Assembly: GCF_042140125.1 (NCBI RefSeq)
Contig: NZ_CP159473.1
From: Rhodophyticola sp017644125
Lineage (GTDB): Bacteria; Pseudomonadota; Alphaproteobacteria; Rhodobacterales; Rhodobacteraceae
Strand: one strand, 5' to 3'
Length of the DNA: 64,000 bases
Part shown: in pieces, positions 26,930-37,039 of the stretch
Layout: each line of letters opens with the position of its first letter
Numbering within the stretch: the stretch's first letter is position 1
Made by a program: the position numbers and the translations under genes
Notes under the pieces: generated by a model
The model's input: only the letters and a program-made list of their open reading frames with translations
Databases searched by the model: none
What the model was told of the DNA's origin: nothing

Positions 26930-27733
26930 ATGCACTATACTCTTTTCGTCGATGAGAGCGGAGATCAGGGTCTTGATCGCGTTAGATCGTCGATTGCTGA
27001 GGGAGGTGCATCGCCGTTTCTTACATTAGGTGGGGTATTGGTCCCTCATTCTCAAATGGAGTCGCTGCAGAATCTGGTCCATTCCATTAGTGCGGAATTC
27101 GGCAAAGAGATCCTTCACTGTGCCGATCTAAACCACTTTCAAACCGCCTACTTTGCTCGAATTATATCGACTCATCGGATTAAATTATTTGGTGTTATTT
27201 CAAAAAAATCAACTTTAGGAGAATACGGTGGAGATATCAAGGGTCTTGATCAGGCTCAACTTTATTACAATAAGTGCTCTCAATACCTTTTAGAGTTGGT
27301 AGGTGATTTCTTGGGCCAGCATACTATTCCTGCATCTAAATTCAGTATAGTTTTCGAAAGCAAAAAACACAACTACCAAAGGCTAAGGGCCTATATTCGA
27401 AGTATTCGCAAAAATCCAATCGATAGGCGCGCGGTTGCCCTCAACAATATCGATCCACTTTCGATAACGGATAAAAGTAAGTCGCAAGAAGAATTGCTGA
27501 GCATAGCTGATCTGGTTGCATTTTCGCTTTTTCAGTCGGTTAATGAATCCAAGAGCAACTTTGGCGTGCCTGAGGAGCGTTACCTGCGTGAGCTTCTTAG
27601 GATCTTCCATCGAGAGCCTAAAAGCGGAAAAGTTGCGAATTTTGGAATCAAGTACGTCAAAGGCCCGAGGGCCATGAATTTGTCAGGGCAAACGCTGGAG
27701 TTCGCGCAGAAGCAATACAAGGGACGACACTAG
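26930..27733 (+). CDS. DUF3800 protein (RNase H-like), AT-rich
   Basis: A 267-residue protein opening with YTLFVDESGDQG, the DUF3800 signature with its acidic DESGD centre, and later SIADLVAFSLFQSV, the second acidic motif. DUF3800 has a predicted RNase H-like fold with acidic catalytic residues and often appears alone or in accessory and defence regions. Base composition is far more AT-rich than all neighbours, with codons rare elsewhere in the window (TTA, ATA, AGA), which points to recent transfer. It sits tail to tail with uvrB, 10 bases apart. Confidence 0.85.
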   Translation: MHYTLFVDESGDQGLDRVRSSIAEGGASPFLTLGGVLVPHSQMESLQNLVHSISAEFGKEILHCADLNHFQTAYFARIISTHRIKLFGVISKKSTLGEYGGDIKGLDQAQLYYNKCSQYLLELVGDFLGQHTIPASKFSIVFESKKHNYQRLRAYIRSIRKNPIDRRAVALNNIDPLSITDKSKSQEELLSIADLVAFSLFQSVNESKSNFGVPEERYLRELLRIFHREPKSGKVANFGIKYVKGPRAMNLSGQTLEFAQKQYKGRH

Positions 27734-27743
27734 CGGCGTCTCT

Positions 27744-29948
<2,205 letters not shown>

Positions 29949-29964
29949 GGGACAGCCTTAGAAT

Positions 29965-29979
29965 GGTCTTATTTTGTTC
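29965..29979 (-). promoter_or_regulatory. Candidate LexA (SOS) box upstream of uvrB
   Basis: Reads GGTC-N7-GTTC on the plus strand, one mismatch from the alphaproteobacterial LexA direct repeat GTTC-N7-GTTC. Position just ahead of uvrB, a classic SOS gene, fits. A further GTTC two bases away complicates the register. Confidence 0.4.
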
Positions 29980-30435
29980 CTGTTCAAGGGTCTGCTCGCC
30001 CCATGCTGACACCTGCTCGGCAAACCTTGCCGGACGGTTAACAAAACTCCTTGAGTTTGCGACAAATAAACACAACCTTAAGGAGAATTTTTGATTGCAA
30101 TGACCCTATCGGCGTCATAATCTTTTCCGGCAAGCAGCAGAAGCGGTTGCCAACCGGGTTCGTGCACCCACCCCACCCCTCGCTCCCTCGAGCCGGGTTG
30201 GCAACCCACTTCTCCCTCAAGATATTCCGCCGCATTCCGCCAGTTCTCGACGCATGCCCTGCGCAAAGCTCTGCTTCACGCGGCCGAATTGCGGATCCGG
30301 CGATCCGGGCCGGGACGTGCCGCGGCTTCCGGTGCCGCTCTGCGGGGAAGGAAGACTGATCGCCGCGCAAAGATGGCGCATTGCGTGACAGTCCGGAATT
30401 TCCGATAAGAGCGCGAGATATCCGGAGAAACGCCC
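29980..30435. other. Intergenic region with a large inverted repeat
   Basis: About 450 bases between uvrB and the NDUFS4-like gene. I see no convincing coding region on either strand. The clear structure is the inverted repeat at 30145-30206, listed separately. Confidence 0.5.
30145..30206. repeat. 18-bp inverted repeat (stem-loop)
   Basis: Left arm GGTTGCCAACCGGGTTCG (30145-30162) and right arm CGAGCCGGGTTGGCAACC (30189-30206) pair over 18 positions with one G-G mismatch and one G-U. The loop is 26 bases and pyrimidine-rich. Each arm begins or ends with GGTTGsCAACC, itself nearly palindromic. No U-run follows, so a simple terminator is unlikely. Confidence 0.75.
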
Positions 30436-30747
30436 ATGCGTGCACGCATCTACAAACCTGCCAAGACCGCCATGTCCTCGGGCACGGCCAAGACGAGGCA
30501 ATGGGTTCTGGAATTCGCGCCTGCCTCGGCCCGTCAGGTGGACCCGCTGATGGGCTGGACCAGTTCCGACGACATGAACAGTCAGGTGCATCTGCATTTC
30601 GAAACGCTGGAGGCGGCGCGGGATTACGCCGCCGAAAACGGGATCGACGCGGTGGTGATCCAGCCGAAGACGCGCAAACCGAATATTCGCCCGCGCGGCT
30701 ATGGTGAGAATTTCGCCACCGACCGGCGCGGTGCCTGGACCCATTAG
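30436..30747 (+). CDS. NDUFS4-like complex I accessory protein
   Basis: A 103-residue protein of the ETC complex I NDUFA4/NDUFS4 family, the alphaproteobacterial relatives of the mitochondrial 18-kDa accessory subunit. It has the ARIYKPAKTAMSSG opening, WVLEFAP, LMGWTSSDDMNSQVHLHFETLEAARDYA and the terminal KPNIRPRGYGENF. It is soluble and presumably bound at the peripheral arm of complex I. The complex I operon itself is not in the window. Confidence 0.93.
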   Translation: MRARIYKPAKTAMSSGTAKTRQWVLEFAPASARQVDPLMGWTSSDDMNSQVHLHFETLEAARDYAAENGIDAVVIQPKTRKPNIRPRGYGENFATDRRGAWTH

Positions 30748-30859
30748 GGTCCGGCGGCGGTTCCGGTGGCGTCCTGCGGCGAACCGGTCGCGGGGCCGCC
30801 GCCCGCATGTCGCCCGCATCTGGACCTTGGCCCCGTGAAGGCGTAACTGATCGTCGAGC

Positions 30860-30936
30860 GGTCCCTTAGCTCAACTGGATAGAGCAGCTGACTTCTAATC
30901 AGCAGGTTGAGGGTTCGAGTCCTTCAGGGATCGCCA
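30860..30936 (+). tRNA. tRNA-Arg (anticodon TCT)
   Basis: A 77-base cloverleaf. Acceptor GGTCCCT / AGGGATC has one G-U pair, the anticodon stem is GCTGA/TCAGC around CTTCTAA (anticodon TCT, 30894-30896), the T-loop is GTTCGAGTC, and CCA is encoded at 30934-30936. No integrated element is seen next to it. Confidence 0.97.
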
Positions 30937-31179
30937 GACAAATTCCTGCCCGTCCCCGGCCCCATGCCCGGCCGCGCCGATCCGCCGAATCACGAAATGG
31001 TGAGAGGTGAGGCATATCCCCCACCGAAGGCGGCGGATTGCCGATCATCGGTGATTTCCCCGTCCAAACAGGGCGATACCGGCAGAGTTTCGCAAATCGG
31101 ACGCGGCTTTTCAGTTCCGCCGCGCGGCCAATCGGCCTATAGTCATCAGAATTGCTGCGCACTACCTGGGAGGGACAGG

Positions 31180-31467
31180 ATGATACGCTCGGAGCTGATC
31201 ACCAAGCTTGCGGAGGAGAACCCGCATCTCTACCAGCGCGATGTTGAGCGCATCGTGAACGCGATTTTCGAAGAGATCATCGAGGCCATGGCCAAGGGCA
31301 ACCGGGTCGAGCTGAGGGGGTTCGGTGCGTTTTCGGTCAAGAAACGCGACGCCCGCGTTGGCCGGAATCCGCGGACCGGCGAAAGCGTCGCGGTCGAGGA
31401 GAAGCATGTGCCTTTCTTCAAGGCCGGCAAGCTGCTACGGGATCGGTTGAACGGGCATGACGGCTGA
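31180..31467 (+). CDS. ihfB: Integration host factor subunit beta
   Basis: A 95-residue DNA-bending protein of the HU/IHF family. The MIRSELITKLAEENPHL opening and the beta-arm GFGAFSVKKRDARVGRNPRTGE with its Pro at the arm tip are diagnostic, and the YQRDVERIVNAIFEEI helix favours the beta subunit. GGAGGGACAGG precedes the ATG. It begins the ihfB-lapA-trpF-trpB run typical of Rhodobacterales. Confidence 0.94.
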   Translation: MIRSELITKLAEENPHLYQRDVERIVNAIFEEIIEAMAKGNRVELRGFGAFSVKKRDARVGRNPRTGESVAVEEKHVPFFKAGKLLRDRLNGHDG

Positions 31468-31481
31468 AAGGCTAGGGTGAC

Positions 31482-31844
31482 GTGATCCGCTATCTCAAAT
31501 ACGCATTTCTGGTGCTGGTCGCCCTTGGACTGGTGGTGCTTGCACTGGCCAATCGCGAGCCGGTTCTGCTGGAGGTGCTGCCGGAAAATCTGGCGCTCTG
31601 GTTCGGCTGGTCCTACGCGGTCGAGCTGCCGCTTTTCCTCGTCATCTTCGGCGGTGTCGTTCTGGGCCTTCTGGTGGGCTTTGTCTGGGAATGGCTGCGC
31701 GAGCATCGCCACCGGGTCGAGGCGAAGACGCAGCGCCGCGACAAGCAGCGCCTTGAACGCGAGGTTGAAGGCCTGAAAGGCCGGGCCAACGAGGGCAAGG
31801 ATGACGTGCTGGCCCTGCTTGAGGATACCGGCTCGTCGCGCTAA
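31482..31844 (+). CDS. LapA-domain membrane protein
   Basis: A 120-residue inner-membrane protein with two hydrophobic helices (AFLVLVALGLVVLALA and LPLFLVIFGGVVLGLLVGFVW) and a cytosolic coiled-coil tail (RHRVEAKTQRRDKQRLEREVEGLK). The N-terminal half, with NREPVLLEVLP between the helices, is the LapA/DUF1049 domain, associated in E. coli with LPS assembly control. The start is a GTG 14 bases after ihfB. Confidence 0.88.
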   Translation: MIRYLKYAFLVLVALGLVVLALANREPVLLEVLPENLALWFGWSYAVELPLFLVIFGGVVLGLLVGFVWEWLREHRHRVEAKTQRRDKQRLEREVEGLKGRANEGKDDVLALLEDTGSSR

Positions 31845-31853
31845 GTGCCGGTG

Positions 31854-32507
31854 ATGGACATTGCAATCAAATTCTGCGGTCTGCGCAGGCCCGAAGATGT
31901 CGCGGCCGCGGCCGGGGCCGGCGCGCGTTACGTGGCCTTCAATTTCTTCGCCAGATCTCCGCGGGCGGTCACGGTGGCCGAGGCGCGGGAGCTGGCTTTG
32001 GAGGTGCCGCCGGGCATCGCCAAGGTGGCGCTGGTCGTCGATGCAGAAAACGATTTTCTGGACCGGATCGTCGATCAGGTGCCGCTGGACATGCTTCAGC
32101 TTCACGGTGCCGAAACCCCCGCCCGCGTGGCCGAGATCAAGGCGCGATACGGTTTGCCCGTGATGAAGGCCGTAGGGATCGCGACGGAGGCGGATTTGCC
32201 CAAGCTGGAGGCTTATGGTCGCGTTGCCGACCAGCTTCTGGTCGATACCAAGCCGCCGGATGATGCCGGTCTGCCGGGCGGTAACGGGCTGGCGTTCGAC
32301 TGGCGGCTGATCGCGGGCCGGCGCTGGCCCGTGCCGTGGATGCTGGCCGGCGGGCTGACGCCCCAGAACGCCGCGCTGGCGGTCGAGATGACCGGGGCCA
32401 CGCAGGTGGATGTGAGTTCCGGCGTCGAAAGCGCGCCGGGGGTGAAGGATGCCGCGAAGATCGCGGCCTTCGCCGAGGCGCTGAGAGGAGTGGCCTTGCC
32501 GCGCTGA
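31854..32507 (+). CDS. trpF: Phosphoribosylanthranilate isomerase
   Basis: A TIM-barrel enzyme of tryptophan biosynthesis that converts phosphoribosylanthranilate to CdRP. IKFCGLRRPEDV at the N-terminus holds the catalytic Cys, LQLHGAE the conserved strand-loop, and WMLAGGLTPQN and VDVSSGVESAPGVKD (catalytic Asp and phosphate-binding loop) the C-terminal part. The ATG at 31854 is preferred over the GTG at 31845. It lies 9 bases after lapA. Confidence 0.95.
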   Translation: MDIAIKFCGLRRPEDVAAAAGAGARYVAFNFFARSPRAVTVAEARELALEVPPGIAKVALVVDAENDFLDRIVDQVPLDMLQLHGAETPARVAEIKARYGLPVMKAVGIATEADLPKLEAYGRVADQLLVDTKPPDDAGLPGGNGLAFDWRLIAGRRWPVPWMLAGGLTPQNAALAVEMTGATQVDVSSGVESAPGVKDAAKIAAFAEALRGVALPR

Positions 32508-32615
32508 CCCGCGGGGGGGCGTTGCCCCGCGGGGCCTGCCGCGATATCTCAACCCCACAGAAAAGGAACCGGTAAGCGCGACAGCGGGACCGGGACCCAA
32601 ACCGGAGGTCGGCAC

Positions 32616-33845
32616 ATGCCTGACGACAGACTGAACAGTTTCAAGAGCGGCCCGGACGAAGATGGGCGCTTCGGCGATTTTGGCGGGCGGTTCGTGTCGG
32701 AAACGCTGATGCCGCTGATCCTGGAACTGGAACGGCAGTATGAATACGCCAAGACGGATCAGAGCTTCTGGGACGAGATGCAGGATCTCTGGACCCATTA
32801 CGTGGGCCGCCCGTCGCCGCTCTATTTTGCCGAGCGTCTGACCGAGCATCTGGGCGGCGCCAGGATCTATCTCAAACGCGACGAGCTGAACCATACCGGT
32901 GCGCACAAGATCAACAATGTGCTGGGCCAGATCATTCTGGCCCGCCGCATGGGCAAGACCCGGATCATCGCGGAGACCGGCGCCGGACAGCATGGCGTGG
33001 CCACGGCCACGGTCTGCGCCAAATTCGGGCTGAAATGCGTGGTCTACATGGGCGCCCATGACGTGGAGCGGCAGGCGCCGAACGTCTTCCGGATGAAGCT
33101 TCTGGGCGCAGACGTGATCCCTGTCACCAGCGGGCGGGGCACGTTGAAAGACGCGATGAACGACGCGTTGCGCGACTGGGTGACCAATGTGCGCGATACG
33201 TTCTACTGCATCGGTACCGTGGCGGGCCCGCATCCCTATCCGGCGATGGTCCGCGATTTTCAGGCGATCATCGGCAAGGAGGCCAAGGAACAGATGATGG
33301 CCGCCGAAGGCCGGCTGCCCGATACGATCATCGCAGCGATCGGCGGCGGCTCGAACGCCATGGGCCTGTTCTTTCCGTTTCTCGACGACAAGGATGTGCA
33401 GATCATCGGGGTGGAGGCCGGCGGCAAGGGTGTGAACGACCGGATGGAGCATTGCGCGTCACTGACCGGCGGGCGGCCCGGCGTGCTGCACGGCAACCGC
33501 ACCTATCTGTTGCAGGACGATGACGGCCAGATTCTCGAAGGCTATTCGATCTCCGCCGGGCTCGATTATCCCGGCATCGGGCCGGAACATTCGTGGCTGC
33601 ACGATATCGGGCGCGCGCAATATGTGTCGATCACCGACCGCGATGCGCTGGAGGCGTTTCAGCTCTGTTGCGAGCAGGAAGGGATCATCCCGGCGCTGGA
33701 GCCCAGCCACGCGCTGGCCCATGTGATGAAGATCGCGCCGGAACTGCCCCGGGATCATCTGATCATCATGAACATGTGCGGGCGCGGCGATAAGGACATT
33801 TTCACCGTCGCAAAGGCGCTGGGCTGGGAGATGGAGGCCGGCTAG
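32616..33845 (+). CDS. trpB: Tryptophan synthase beta chain
   Basis: A PLP enzyme of 409 residues joining indole and serine. The PLP lysine is in LNHTGAHKINN, the catalytic Glu in AETGAGQHGVA, and the phosphate-binding loop is GGGSNAMG. EGYSISAGLDYPGIGPEH is the TrpB1-type COMM-domain region, so this is the standard form that partners TrpA. trpA is not in the window. A terminator follows. Confidence 0.97.
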   Translation: MPDDRLNSFKSGPDEDGRFGDFGGRFVSETLMPLILELERQYEYAKTDQSFWDEMQDLWTHYVGRPSPLYFAERLTEHLGGARIYLKRDELNHTGAHKINNVLGQIILARRMGKTRIIAETGAGQHGVATATVCAKFGLKCVVYMGAHDVERQAPNVFRMKLLGADVIPVTSGRGTLKDAMNDALRDWVTNVRDTFYCIGTVAGPHPYPAMVRDFQAIIGKEAKEQMMAAEGRLPDTIIAAIGGGSNAMGLFFPFLDDKDVQIIGVEAGGKGVNDRMEHCASLTGGRPGVLHGNRTYLLQDDDGQILEGYSISAGLDYPGIGPEHSWLHDIGRAQYVSITDRDALEAFQLCCEQEGIIPALEPSHALAHVMKIAPELPRDHLIIMNMCGRGDKDIFTVAKALGWEMEAG

Positions 33846-33887
33846 GCCGCCCAACCCCTGCCGGTCGCATGGATCAAAGGTTGAAAG

Positions 33888-33917
33888 CGGCGCTCCCCCG
33901 GGGCGCCGTTTGTCTTT
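33888..33917 (+). terminator. Terminator after trpB
   Basis: CGGCGC / GCGCCG stem with a short GC-rich loop followed by TTTGTCTTT, about 43 bases past the trpB stop. Confidence 0.75.
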
Positions 33918-34109
33918 GCGCGGTCCGGGGGCGCATAAACCTGCGGTCTATGGGGCTGCGGAATGCCCCGGCCTATTCTGGGCCTGAAGTTTAATCGGCG
34001 GCGGATAAACCTGCCGCGGATCGAAGGGTGCCGGTGGAAAGGCCATCCTGTCTGCATGCCATGACCGTGCACCGGTCAGGCCGAAACCCGACAAAAAGGA
34101 GACAGACCG

Positions 34110-34547
34110 ATGACCAAGACCGCCAAGTTCATGACCGCCTCCACCGCCGCCCTTCTGATCGGCGCAGCACCCGCACTTGCCGTGCCGCAATCGGTGATCG
34201 ACAGCATTGTCGCCGAGTTGAGCGCGCAGGGCTTCCAGCGCATCGAGATCGACATCGAGCGCAACGAAATCGACGTGGATGCCTATGGCGCCGGGTTCGA
34301 GGGCGATTTCACCTATTCGCGCGAGGGCCAGCTGCTGGGTTCCGATATCGACGAATACGCGGATGATGACAGCGGCCGCTGGAACAGCGATGACAGCTAT
34401 GACGACGACGATGATGATGATGACTATGATGATGACGATTATCGCGACGATGATGACGACGATGATGACGACGACAGCAGCTACGACGATGACGATGACG
34501 ATGATGACAATGATGATGATGACGATGGTGATTACAGCGATGACTAA
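34110..34547 (+). CDS. Exported protein with PepSY-like domain and poly-Asp tail
   Basis: A 145-residue protein with a signal peptide (MTASTAALLIGAAPALA) and a small alpha-beta domain (VIDSIVAELSAQGFQRIEIDIERNEIDV.. FEGDFTYSREGQLL) that looks PepSY/YpeB-like. The last 55 or so residues are almost only Asp, with occasional Tyr, Ser, Asn and Arg. Such a tail could bind calcium or other cations in the periplasm. It is the first of a three-gene set with a similar exported protein and a membrane LuxR-type regulator. Confidence 0.75.
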   Translation: MTKTAKFMTASTAALLIGAAPALAVPQSVIDSIVAELSAQGFQRIEIDIERNEIDVDAYGAGFEGDFTYSREGQLLGSDIDEYADDDSGRWNSDDSYDDDDDDDDYDDDDYRDDDDDDDDDDSSYDDDDDDDDNDDDDDGDYSDD

Positions 34548-34630
34548 GCCCGTCGTCCGGCGCTAAGATCATTGCGGATCCCCCCGGCGTCCCGGCGTCG
34601 GGGGGATTGCATCAACGGGATCGGAGGCAG

Positions 34631-35014
34631 ATGATAACGCGAAGAGAATTGCTTGCGGCCGCGGGCGCGTTCCTCCTTGGAACCGGGGCGGCGATGGCGC
34701 AAGCCAGCGCGGCCGATCAGGTCGTCGCCCAGTTGAGAGCGCTGAATTACAGCATCGAACAGGTGAGCCGGACCCTTCTGGGCCGTGTACGGATCGTTGC
34801 CCGCAGGGGCGATGAAGTTCGTGAAATCGTGCTGGACCCCCGCAACGGCGCGATCCTGCGGGATTACGCCTCGCGTCAGGACGACGATTCCGACGATCGC
34901 GGGGGCGGCGGCACCGGTTCCGGAAACGACGACGGTGGCAGTGGCGGCGATGATGACGATGATGATGACGACGACGATGATGACGATGATGGGGGGGATG
35001 ACGATGACGATTGA
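34631..35014 (+). CDS. Second exported poly-Asp protein
   Basis: A 127-residue protein with a leader beginning MITRRELLAAAGAFLLGTGAAMA, whose twin arginine could direct Tat export. A domain of about 60 residues (DQVVAQLRALNYSIEQVSRTLLGRVRIVARRGDEVREIVLDPRNGAIL) parallels the PepSY-like domain of the preceding gene. A Gly/Asp linker and a tail of mostly Asp follow. GGAGGCAG precedes the ATG. It is probably a diverged paralogue of the 34110 gene, cotranscribed with the next one 24 bases on. Confidence 0.75.
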   Translation: MITRRELLAAAGAFLLGTGAAMAQASAADQVVAQLRALNYSIEQVSRTLLGRVRIVARRGDEVREIVLDPRNGAILRDYASRQDDDSDDRGGGGTGSGNDDGGSGGDDDDDDDDDDDDDDGGDDDDD

Positions 35015-35038
35015 CCCCACCGGATCGGAGCCCGCGGC

Positions 35039-35551
35039 ATGCTGAAACGCCCGGGTGTTTTTGTCATCATCCTGGTGGTGCAACTTGCCTGTGCGGTTTT
35101 CTTTGTGTCCGAGATCATGTTGACCGTCCTCGGGCTGCCGTTCGCGCCGATCCCGTGGCAAGTGCATGAGTTGATCGAGATCGGGGCCGCGATCGGGCTG
35201 ATCATGGGGGTGGTGCTGGGCGCGCTGTTGCTGCGTTCGGCGCTACGGCGCACGCGCGCTGCGGAACAGGCCCTGCGCGCCGCATCGGGTGCGTTCATGG
35301 AACTGGTCGAAGACCGGTTTGACGAATGGGGCCTGACGCCGGCGGAGCGGGATGTGGCCCTCTTCGCGCTGAAGGGCATGAGCCTTGCCGAGATCGCCCG
35401 GCTCCGCACCACATCCGAGGGCACGGTCAAGGCCCAGACCAACGCGATCTATCGCAAGGCGGGCGTGACCGGGCGGCCGCAACTGCTCAGCGTCTTTGTC
35501 GACGATCTGATGAGCGACGGGGTGCTGCCCGATGGCGGCAGCACCGGCTAG
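35039..35551 (+). CDS. Membrane-anchored LuxR-type regulator
   Basis: A 170-residue protein with two N-terminal transmembrane helices (VFVIILVVQLACAVFFV and IGAAIGLIMGVVLGALLL) and a C-terminal LuxR/GerE helix-turn-helix (LTPAERDVALFALKGMSLAEIARLRTTSEGTVKAQTNAIYRKAGVTGR). It lacks a receiver or autoinducer domain, so any signal would be sensed through the membrane segment or partners. The likely target is its own operon with the two poly-Asp proteins. It ends flush against the convergent DUF2237 gene. Confidence 0.85.
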   Translation: MLKRPGVFVIILVVQLACAVFFVSEIMLTVLGLPFAPIPWQVHELIEIGAAIGLIMGVVLGALLLRSALRRTRAAEQALRAASGAFMELVEDRFDEWGLTPAERDVALFALKGMSLAEIARLRTTSEGTVKAQTNAIYRKAGVTGRPQLLSVFVDDLMSDGVLPDGGSTG

Positions 35552-35938
35552 CTACGCTTCCTGGTTCAGGTCGTAAAGCTGTAGCACCGAAAGCGGAACG
35601 ATTTCCAGAGCCGCATGATGGGTGGCGGCCAGATTGACCAGCGGGGCCACGCCGTCCTCATGGGCCTGCATGAAGCGCGAGGCGCAGAGGCACCACTGAT
35701 CGCCTGGTTTCAGCCCCGCAAACCCGTATTCGGGCCGCGGCGTGCTCAGATCGTTGCCCACATATTTCGAGAAGGCGAGGAACTCGGCGGTCATCACGGC
35801 GCAGATCGTGTGTGATCCCTGATCGGTGGGCCCGGTGTCGCAGCAGCCATTTCGGAAAAACCCGGTCACCGGATCCTGCGAGCAGCTTTGCAGCTCGCCG
35901 CCCAGCACATTCACCGATGGTGCCATCTCTAATCCCAT
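35552..35938 (-). CDS. DUF2237 family protein
   Basis: A 128-residue protein matching DUF2237: NVLGGELQSCSQDPVTGFFRNGCCDTGPTDQGSHTICAVMT opens it and GDQWCLCASRFMQA contains the later cysteines. Five or six conserved Cys suggest metal or disulfide chemistry, but no function is known. Its stop codon directly abuts that of the LuxR-type gene. Confidence 0.92.
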   Translation of the reverse strand: MGLEMAPSVNVLGGELQSCSQDPVTGFFRNGCCDTGPTDQGSHTICAVMTAEFLAFSKYVGNDLSTPRPEYGFAGLKPGDQWCLCASRFMQAHEDGVAPLVNLAATHHAALEIVPLSVLQLYDLNQEA

Positions 35939-36007
35939 AGCGTCGCCCCTTGCCGTTCCGTTTTTCCTACACCTAGGGCAGGTCTTATCGAATGCAAAGA
36001 TTATATG

Positions 36008-37039
36008 CTACAGGCGCCAGTCGATCCATCTGCCGTGAAAATCCACGCGCCCGGCGTTGATCTCGGTGCCGTCGGGCCAGATGCGCAGGGTCATCCCCGC
36101 CCCGCGCCCGCGTCCGTCCGCCTCCATCGAGAAATGGGCGACCGGAGCGTCTTCCGTGGCGCGGGCGCCCGCGTCCTCGATGGCTCTTGTGCAGGCCTTC
36201 TGCGTTTCGGGCGGGAAGTACTGCCACGCGACCGTGTGATAGACCAGATGGGTGGTGCCGGGGCGGGGTGTGGCCAACCTGCCGTGCAGCCATGCCGCGG
36301 CGTCGCCCGGCTCGGGCCGTGTCGTGGCCAGATCCATCGCAAGCCGGGTCAGGCGCAGCCGGTCGGGCTGGTCCGGCCACAGATAGGCCAGAAGCCGCAG
36401 GGCCTGATCGGGCTGGCCGGGGTCCAGAGGGTGCAGATCGACGCCGGCGCGCTCCGCGATGCGGAGCGGAAGGTCCGGCGGGGTCGCGCCCGTCCACTCC
36501 GGTGTCAGCGTCACCGGGCTGCCCGCCGCGCCGCGCGGCCCCGCCCCTGCCTCCAGCGCAAAGCGGTCGAAGGCAAGGTTCAGGCCCGCGCTTGCCCCCA
36601 GCTCCGACAGGGTCAGCGGCAGGCCAAACCGGTGCGTCAGATGCAACGCCGCGGGGATCAGGGCGACGCTGCGGCGCACTTCGTTGGTTTGCGGCGGCAG
36701 ATCCAGCCAGCTCATCAGCCGCGTCTCGTGCTCGCGGAACGCCCGGGTGATCTCGCCCCAAAGCGCGTCGTCGCTGGCCTCGTTCGGGGGATAGACCCGG
36801 GCGAGGCCTGCATCTTCGCCATCCAGCACCAGCCCGTGCAGGCTACCGGCGGTTCTGAGCGGGACGGACTGCCCCGCAGACGTCAGATCGCCGGGCCACT
36901 CAAGCAGGCGATCGGCCACCGCGCCGCCCGGTGCCAGCCGCTTGGCCATCAGGGTCATCAGCCGCTCCATGAAGGGCGAGCCAAGGATGGCGCAGCTTTT
37001 CGCCTGCCCGAGAAAGGCCTCTCGCAATCGCTCGCTCAT
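36008..37039 (-). CDS. DUF2332 family protein
   Basis: A 343-residue cytosolic protein of the DUF2332 family, with the opening FLGQAKSCAILGSPFMERLMTLMA, the central LSELGASAGLNLAFDRF (an AdoMet-methyltransferase-like glycine loop) and HLVYHTVAWQYFP. The role is unknown. The start overlaps the pth stop by 4 bases (ATGA), so the two are translationally coupled. Confidence 0.9.
   Translation of the reverse strand: MSERLREAFLGQAKSCAILGSPFMERLMTLMAKRLAPGGAVADRLLEWPGDLTSAGQSVPLRTAGSLHGLVLDGEDAGLARVYPPNEASDDALWGEITRAFREHETRLMSWLDLPPQTNEVRRSVALIPAALHLTHRFGLPLTLSELGASAGLNLAFDRFALEAGAGPRGAAGSPVTLTPEWTGATPPDLPLRIAERAGVDLHPLDPGQPDQALRLLAYLWPDQPDRLRLTRLAMDLATTRPEPGDAAAWLHGRLATPRPGTTHLVYHTVAWQYFPPETQKACTRAIEDAGARATEDAPVAHFSMEADGRGRGAGMTLRIWPDGTEINAGRVDFHGRWIDWRL

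Noticed and set aside
30051..30359. 102-codon plus-strand frame between uvrB and the NDUFS4-like gene
   Set aside because: It crosses the large inverted repeat, has no ribosome site and no family resemblance.
34370..35010. Repeated GAT/GAC tracts that could be taken for a simple-sequence or CRISPR-like repeat
   Set aside because: They are in-frame Asp codons of two exported proteins, irregular in GAC/GAT use, with no spacer structure.
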